Origin: Nectonema munidae
Taxonomy: Eukaryota; Nematomorpha; Nectonematoida; Nectonematidae
Direction: 5' to 3'
DNA: 64,000 bases
Assembly: GCA_030549495.1 (NCBI GenBank)
Contig: JAUIRK010000418.1
Coordinates: forward strand, 182,812-246,811
Position numbers and translations under genes: made by a program. The notes under the pieces are model-generated. The model did not search any database. It was not told the origin of the DNA and saw nothing but the letters and a program-made list of their open reading frames with translations. Below are positions 48,421 through 64,000 of this stretch, in pieces (the first letter of the stretch is position 1; every line of letters begins with the position of its first letter).

Positions 48421-48550
48421 TTAACGCTTTGAGCAGAGGAATTTTTAAGACTAATCGCCTGCTCTGTTTTTAAATAGAATTTTATATATTTAAGGCAGAC
48501 GATTTAAATTTCTTGCGACACGAGTGTCACACTGGTACACAAATGGTTAA
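48421..48550. repeat. Foldback MITE, CCTCAAAGGGTTAA family, opposite orientation
   Basis: TTAACGCTTTGAGCAG at the left, AAGGCAGACGATTTAAAT within, then GACACGAGTGTCACACTGGT and a right end AATGGTTAA. Inverted relative to the copy at 48154. Confidence 0.7.
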
Positions 48551-48574
48551 ATAGTTTGTCAAACATTTATTATG

Positions 48575-48770
48575 AGAGGTAAGTAGAGAGTTAATAAGTT
48601 TGTAATGTATCTCAAGAGATCAAAATCACCTCATTTAAGTATACAAAATTCTATCGAAAAAGAAAGCATACGACTGTTTGTCTTTTTCAGTGATTTATTA
48701 TATAACTTGTAGCAGACGATTTTTATTTTATGAGACACTAGTGCCACATTCTACATATTGGGGTTAGCTT
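48575..48770. repeat. Composite or nested MITE copies
   Basis: Two partial sets of arms (AAAGAAAGCATACGACTG and TAGCAGACGATTTTTATT) with GAGACACTAGTGCCACATT suggest two overlapping copies of the same family, part of a cluster running from 48154 to 48892. Confidence 0.5.
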
Positions 48771-48892
48771 AACTCTATGAAGACCAGTGTGATACTAGTG
48801 TACCAAAAAATGAAAATGATCTTCTTTAATATGTAAAATTTCATAGAAAAAGAAAGCAGATTGGTCAAAATTCTGGTCTACAAGGGGTCAAG
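48769..48892. repeat. Foldback MITE, CCTCAAAGGGTTAA family
   Basis: TTAACTCTATGAAGACCAGT at the left, GAAAATGATCTTCTTTAATA, AAAGAAAGCAGATTGG, and TCTGGTCTACAAGGGGTCAA at the right. Confidence 0.7.
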
Positions 48893-49556
48893 AACTAACT
48901 AATTAGATTTAGCTAATATAACTAACTTTTTTACAGGGTAGTTTTCTATGGGAATAATTACTTTAGACTAGTTAAAATCATAATTTGAAGAAAAAGGTAC
49001 CGCGGATTGCTCTAAGGAACAAAGAGCAATTATTCGCGCATTTATAGACTTTAGGATTTCTTTCTCAGAAGGAAAAAGGTTGTTGTTTGGCATGTAGATA
49101 CAAAAATCACAAAGTTTGATCTAAAAAGAAACTTATATTAAAATTTTAGAAACAAAATTAATAGGGAAGATTCAAGTTACAATTTATAGGCGTAAAATAT
49201 TTTCCTAGTGGGTATATGTGTAAAAATTTGAAAGAGGAGTTATAAATATTTTTAACTACTAATTTTTCTTTTATAAATATACACTCATATATACAACTTT
49301 TATCTTGGTTAAAAAAATAACGCTGTTTTACTTATTTTTGCAACTGAGAACTGATATTCTTTGCAATTCGGGAACTGGACTAATTAGAGATAGGGGGAAA
49401 ACCCCTCTCATCCGGTTTGTTAATATTAAAGAGAACTTTCGATTTATTTAAAAAATGGTATTGATTGAAGAATAGCCTTTTAAAGTAGTTTTGTGAAAAA
49501 GAAATTTAGATTCCATTTCCTGAAAATGAATTTATTATTTCGTCTAGACTCTAGAT

Positions 49557-51170
49557 CGAGAGTGGGCAACCTGCGGCTCCGGAGCTGCATGCGGGTCTTC
49601 AGCCTCCTTGTAGTGGCTCCCTTTGGCCTTGACAGAAAAAACGAAAATAAATAAAGGCTATTTCTTAATTTAATTTTTATTTATATTAGTTGGCTGTAAA
49701 ACCAATGGAGAGACAAAAAATAGACATAAAAATATTGCCAGACTACTTATATATGTAAATGTTGAAAATTTCACATGTAAAAAATGCCTTAGCAGACATC
49801 AAGCATGTTGAAATTTGACAAGATAAAGAGAATGATGTTTTTTGCTGACACATAAAATTTTAAGTAAATCGGATGAAAAATAAGGTTCAAGCATTTTCAA
49901 TTGACTTTGATAAGTCAAGTGATGTGGAAGATGTTGTGAGCAGATAGCAGATATGTCAACTCAGAAGGGCCGAAGGAAAAACCGATTAAACTCATACAGC
50001 CAAAAGCGGGGACAGTATATTTGTGAAGCCGTTGTGAGTTGTCTAAAATTAAATAGAACAAACAACAATCACCTGGTGTCAGTGCCTACTGATGCGGCAC
50101 CCAGTATGGGAGGAGCACAAAAGGGCTTTGTGAACTTACTTCAAAAGTCACTGGATCCAGAGTTGATGACGTTTCGCTGCATCTTTTACCAAGAAGCACT
50201 TGTGTGCTCAAACATATTCCCTCTGGATGTGTGGAAGTGATGAACCTCGTTATCAAGATAGTGAATAAAATAATGGTAAATTCATTGTTAGAGCAATTAT
50301 TGCAATGAACGCTGCATGTGGGGAAAGATTCAGTGAGTTCAAAGAGGTTAAACAGACTCTCTTTTCCTGTCTCACCGCTGGATTCGACCCGTCCCTGCTG
50401 AACACTGCTACTCTGGCTAAAGAGCACAAATGGAGTGATATTGAAAAACAACCTAAACCCAACAAAGTTGTTTCTGAAACATGGAGTGAAATTTCTGACA
50501 CGCATATGAATATGAAGAGGGTGCATTTAGAGCCATGCCATTCTTTGGCTCAACATACTAACAACTAACGAGCAAGTTTTCTCAAACATGAACCTTGTAA
50601 AGTCCAAATACCGCTCCAGCTTCACAAATGAGAGCTTACAGTCTTGTGAGAAGATCAAAGTCACATCCTACAGCCCTGACATAATAACTGTAGTGAACTT
50701 CAGAAACAGAAGTCACATTAAACAGGTAAGAACAATAGCATTTAATAACCTATTATATTTCTGAAAAAAACCCAAAAAAAATATTTTAGACTCTGAGGTG
50801 ATGTAGGTTTTTTGTATGTTTAGGCGCTTCTATTGATTGCTGGTTGAGCAAAAAAACCCCAAGAGGACGAGAGCACACACACAGAAGCACCTACTTGTAT
50901 GTTTCTTTTTTTATTTTAATTTTACACAAATATAGGAAGGACTCAAGAACGCCTGCGTATAGAGACAGTTTAATATATTTCAAAGTAGGCCTACAAATGC
51001 ACACAGCACCCCTGTTTGTTCTATTGAGTGGTTGCGACAAGTCAAATTCAAAAAAAATTAAAACTTTTAAAGGTTTATGACCCCTGTTATTTTTTGCGGC
51101 TCCAGACTATTTTTGGTGGAAGAGACTGTCGAAATAGCTCTCGTGATCATAAAGGTTGCACGCCCAGATC
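49557..51170 (+). mobile_element. Degraded hAT element (GTF2IRD2-like)
   Basis: Left end GAGAGTGGGCAACCTGCGGC then TCCGGAGCTGCATGCGG; right end GCGGCTCCAGACTATTTTTG and, beyond, GGTTGCACGCCCAGATC, roughly the inverse of the left end. The 8-bp duplication could not be fixed. It contains the transposase remnant at 49690-50700. Confidence 0.65.
49690..50700 (+). pseudogene. hAT transposase remnant (GTF2IRD2-like), broken
   Basis: Fragments in shifting frames: FSIDFDKSSDVED, GQYICEAVVSCLK, VPTDAAPSMGGAQKGFVNLL (second Asp region), FRCIFYQEALVCSNI (the CIIHQEALC motif), then AACGERFSEFKEV, and a C-terminal FSNMNLVKSKYRSSFTNESL. The motif order is that of the GTF2IRD2/EPM2AIP1-like hAT group. Several stops and frame changes, plus loss of the middle part, make it dead. 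Confidence 0.75.
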
Positions 51171-51254
51171 TAAACTTTAGAGCAGGGTTTACCAAAATGA
51201 TCGATGTCTGCACCTACCTCTTGGCTTTTAGAATTATTCAAGTGCTCCTTTGTT

Positions 51255-51745
51255 CAAAATTATTAAATCTTTAACAACTTAGAGCTAATAAATCACCGTT
51301 ACTTCGCGAGTATCTTCATAAAATCGATCCCAAAACACACACGAATTCGGGCTGTCCACTTTGTAACACACACCATCTTTTCAACAGCACTCACATTCAT
51401 ACAACACTCAAGCTAATTCATTTGTGGTCCAAGCCATGCGAGATAGTTAATATTAAGTGGGGAAACTGCTTGGCCGAAACTTGGATTTAACTTATTTATA
51501 TATAAAATTATTAAGCCATAAGTAGAAGCCTACACACAAAGTCAGCAGCAACTAACAGTTTTTTTTATGTAGGTTGGCTGAAAATACACTTACTCAATTC
51601 TATACTTTTCCCTGAGAGTATTTACTCGTGGTAGTAATACTCCCTCAGCTCATTATAGGAAATTTAATCTTTTTTTATGTGTAATGAACTGATTGATTAC
51701 ACTGATAATGAGATGGTGTAATCAACAACAACAACATTAAATCTT
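51255..51745 (+). mobile_element. LINE 3' end (C-terminal zinc-knuckle fragment and tail)
   Basis: An open run reads SPLLREYLHKIDPKTHT, then CPLCNTHHLFNSTHIHTTLK and LWSKPCEI. CPLC...HHLFN...T-L-LW-P is the C-terminal motif of Jockey/CR1-type LINE reverse transcriptase proteins. It stops at about 51488, followed by a 3' tail ending in (CAA)n near 51725-51740. No reverse transcriptase core lies upstream, so it is a 5'-truncated insertion, as is usual for LINEs. Confidence 0.65.
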
Positions 51746-51749
51746 GTAC

Positions 51750-52510
51750 TTTCCTAGTAAACGCTGCGTTAAGTCAGGTCAGTGTTATTTGGGCAAAAAA
51801 ATAACTGAATAATAAGAAAAAAATACGAAACAAAAAATACAGTATTTATTATTTACGATTTGAAAACATATTTTCAGCATCTTTAAATATTCATGTTTAA
51901 TATGTGCTAGGATGGAGTGAAATATCATCAGTCAGCTTTATCATTTTCACCACATCCTAACACATATCAATTTTGAATAAAGTATCAACTTTAAAGTTCT
52001 GATTTTATTCCAAATGTTAAATATCAATACACAAGGGAATTTTTTGGAAAGGAAAAAGAGGCGATTTAAGATTAACGTTAAAAAAAGCACGAGCATGATA
52101 TCTGCCCTATCATGACGCAGCAAAATCTCGCTACTTGGAAAGGTCTTCCAAATAAAGTATAGTCATTTTCTTTAAACATATATATTACCTTAAGGAGCCG
52201 CGAAAAGTTTTAGATTTACATTGCTAGGTGTCTCTTGGTATGAAAGTCTAGAAGTTTTCTCTAAGCTAGATCTTTAAAATTTACGATAACGATCAAGAAT
52301 ACTGTCTAAGAAAACTTTGTTTATGGAGACTATAGCGAAGATTTAGCCAAAAATGATCAAATGTAGATCACAAACGGAGATCACTTATTCATCGTATTTT
52401 GTATTTATATGATGACGTTTTAACGTTACACACTCCGTTGATACAGACGATGAAAATTTCTAGAACTTTTTGAAGGAGAGTGCTTTTTTCAATTCGATGA
52501 TTTTCCTCGT
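51750..52510. other. Region expected to hold the last NOL9 exons
   Basis: Minus-strand codons at about 52190-52290 (SLEKTSRLSYQETP) faintly recall the C-terminal part of NOL9, but splice sites and frame could not be fixed. Nothing else was recognised. Confidence 0.25.
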
Positions 52511-52516
52511 GCTTAC

Positions 52517-63322
<10,806 letters not shown>

Positions 63323-63329
63323 CTAAAAT

Positions 63330-64000
63330 GAGTAAATTTTTTTGAGTAAATTTCCAATTTTTAGCGCACCATTTTAAAAAGTATAACTAAATTAATACCA
63401 AAAAATTTATTTCCAATAATACAAAATCTATTATTTTGAAATTATTGTGTGCAAATTATTCAAAATTAAGAATATAATTATCCATTAAAAATGAATTTTA
63501 ATAAAATTATTAAAGATATATCTATATTTTAGAATTATATATATTTTTTAGTTGTCGGTATAGCATGAGAGGGAAAAGTAAACTTCTATAGCTGAACAGA
63601 TGGTAAGAGAAATCACATCTGAATCGGGAAGCTTTTACCACTAGACGATTTGCCGACAAATTTATATGTTCAGACTGTAATACACTTGATATCGTATTAG
63701 AATTTATAATATAAAAATACCCTAACGGTTAAATCTAAGTTGCTTTACTCCATTCTTTTATTCAATCTAAATAAATTATAACAATTTAATATGGGTCTCA
63801 AGTAGTAATAAATTACAACTTCTTAAAGAAAATGATACTGTAAAATTCATTAACATGGGTAATTCAGAAGTAAGAAATAAATAAATTATCTGTTAAACAC
63901 ATACTGGCCACTACAATGTTTTCATTAGAAATTCTCTCTGAATTTACTCACTTCTCTATTCATTTGAAAAATAAAAAGTACAAAAAGGCGATAATAAAAT
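63330..64000. other. AT-rich end of window, upstream of the NOL9 acidic exon
   Basis: The start exon of NOL9 should lie here or beyond the window. The reverse complement of 63595-63660 (CGTCTAGTGGTAAAAGCTTC) resembles a tRNA A-box but has no matching B-box. Confidence 0.3.

Noticed and set aside
63595-63660. tRNA-like stretch on the minus strand (CGTCTAGTGGTAAAAGC)
   Set aside because: No B-box and no cloverleaf pairing could be drawn; at most a degraded fragment.

Overview
This is about 64 kb of very AT-rich, repeat-dense nuclear DNA from an invertebrate. An arthropod such as a parasitic copepod would fit, but that is inference. Introns are GT-AG and range from about 50 bp to several kb. 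Only three host genes are recognised, all cut into small diverged exons that must be assembled by eye. They are a TMEM181-like membrane protein (+, about 4.2-12.6 kb), an SMN (survival motor neuron) homologue (-, about 32.3-35.3 kb) and the polynucleotide kinase NOL9/Grc3 (-, about 52.5-63.3 kb). A lysine-rich terminal exon at 20.35-20.46 kb (-) may belong to a fourth. Exon phases agree across the TMEM181 and NOL9 joins where both sides could be read, which is strong internal support.

Most of the rest is transposable elements. From left to right: a Penelope-like GIY-YIG remnant (0.2-0.9 kb); a Tc1/mariner DD34E element inside a TMEM181 intron (5.2-6.7 kb); a hAT relic (14.2-14.5 kb); a complete Tigger/pogo element with an unbroken 518-residue transposase (16.5-18.4 kb); another transposase relic (18.8-19.35 kb); an intron-bearing copy of an unnamed zinc-finger/DDE-like family (21.6-23.4 kb); a tRNA-headed dispersed repeat carrying two younger insertions (24.0-25.5 kb); a MULE-like non-autonomous element with 10-bp target duplications (26.0-26.6 kb); a Tc1 helix-turn-helix fragment (28.5-28.7 kb); a second copy of the unnamed family with clear termini (29.07-31.50 kb); a hAT element with 8-bp duplications (37.0-40.2 kb); the second tRNA-headed repeat (42.8-43.95 kb); a second degraded hAT and a LINE 3' end (49.6-51.7 kb); a third remnant of the unnamed family (53.7-54.0 kb); and a hAT-like relic inside a NOL9 intron (61.7-62.5 kb). 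Small foldback MITEs are scattered throughout. Several families with different ends share the same internal AATCGTCTGC/GCAGACGATT arms.

The best candidate for a little-described system is the 2.43-kb element at 29069-31500. It has 12-bp perfect terminal inverted repeats (CACTGGTCAACA), about 110-bp imperfect inverted arms, a TAA target duplication, and one long frame joining an N-terminal Cys-rich domain to a D-D-E-like core, interrupted by a single stop. Its termini suggest a CMC (CACTA/Mirage/Chapaev) relationship. I do not recognise its transposase as a named family. No LTR retrovirus, Polinton or other capsid-bearing element, no toxin gene, no CRISPR array and no convincing intact tRNA or rRNA gene was seen.
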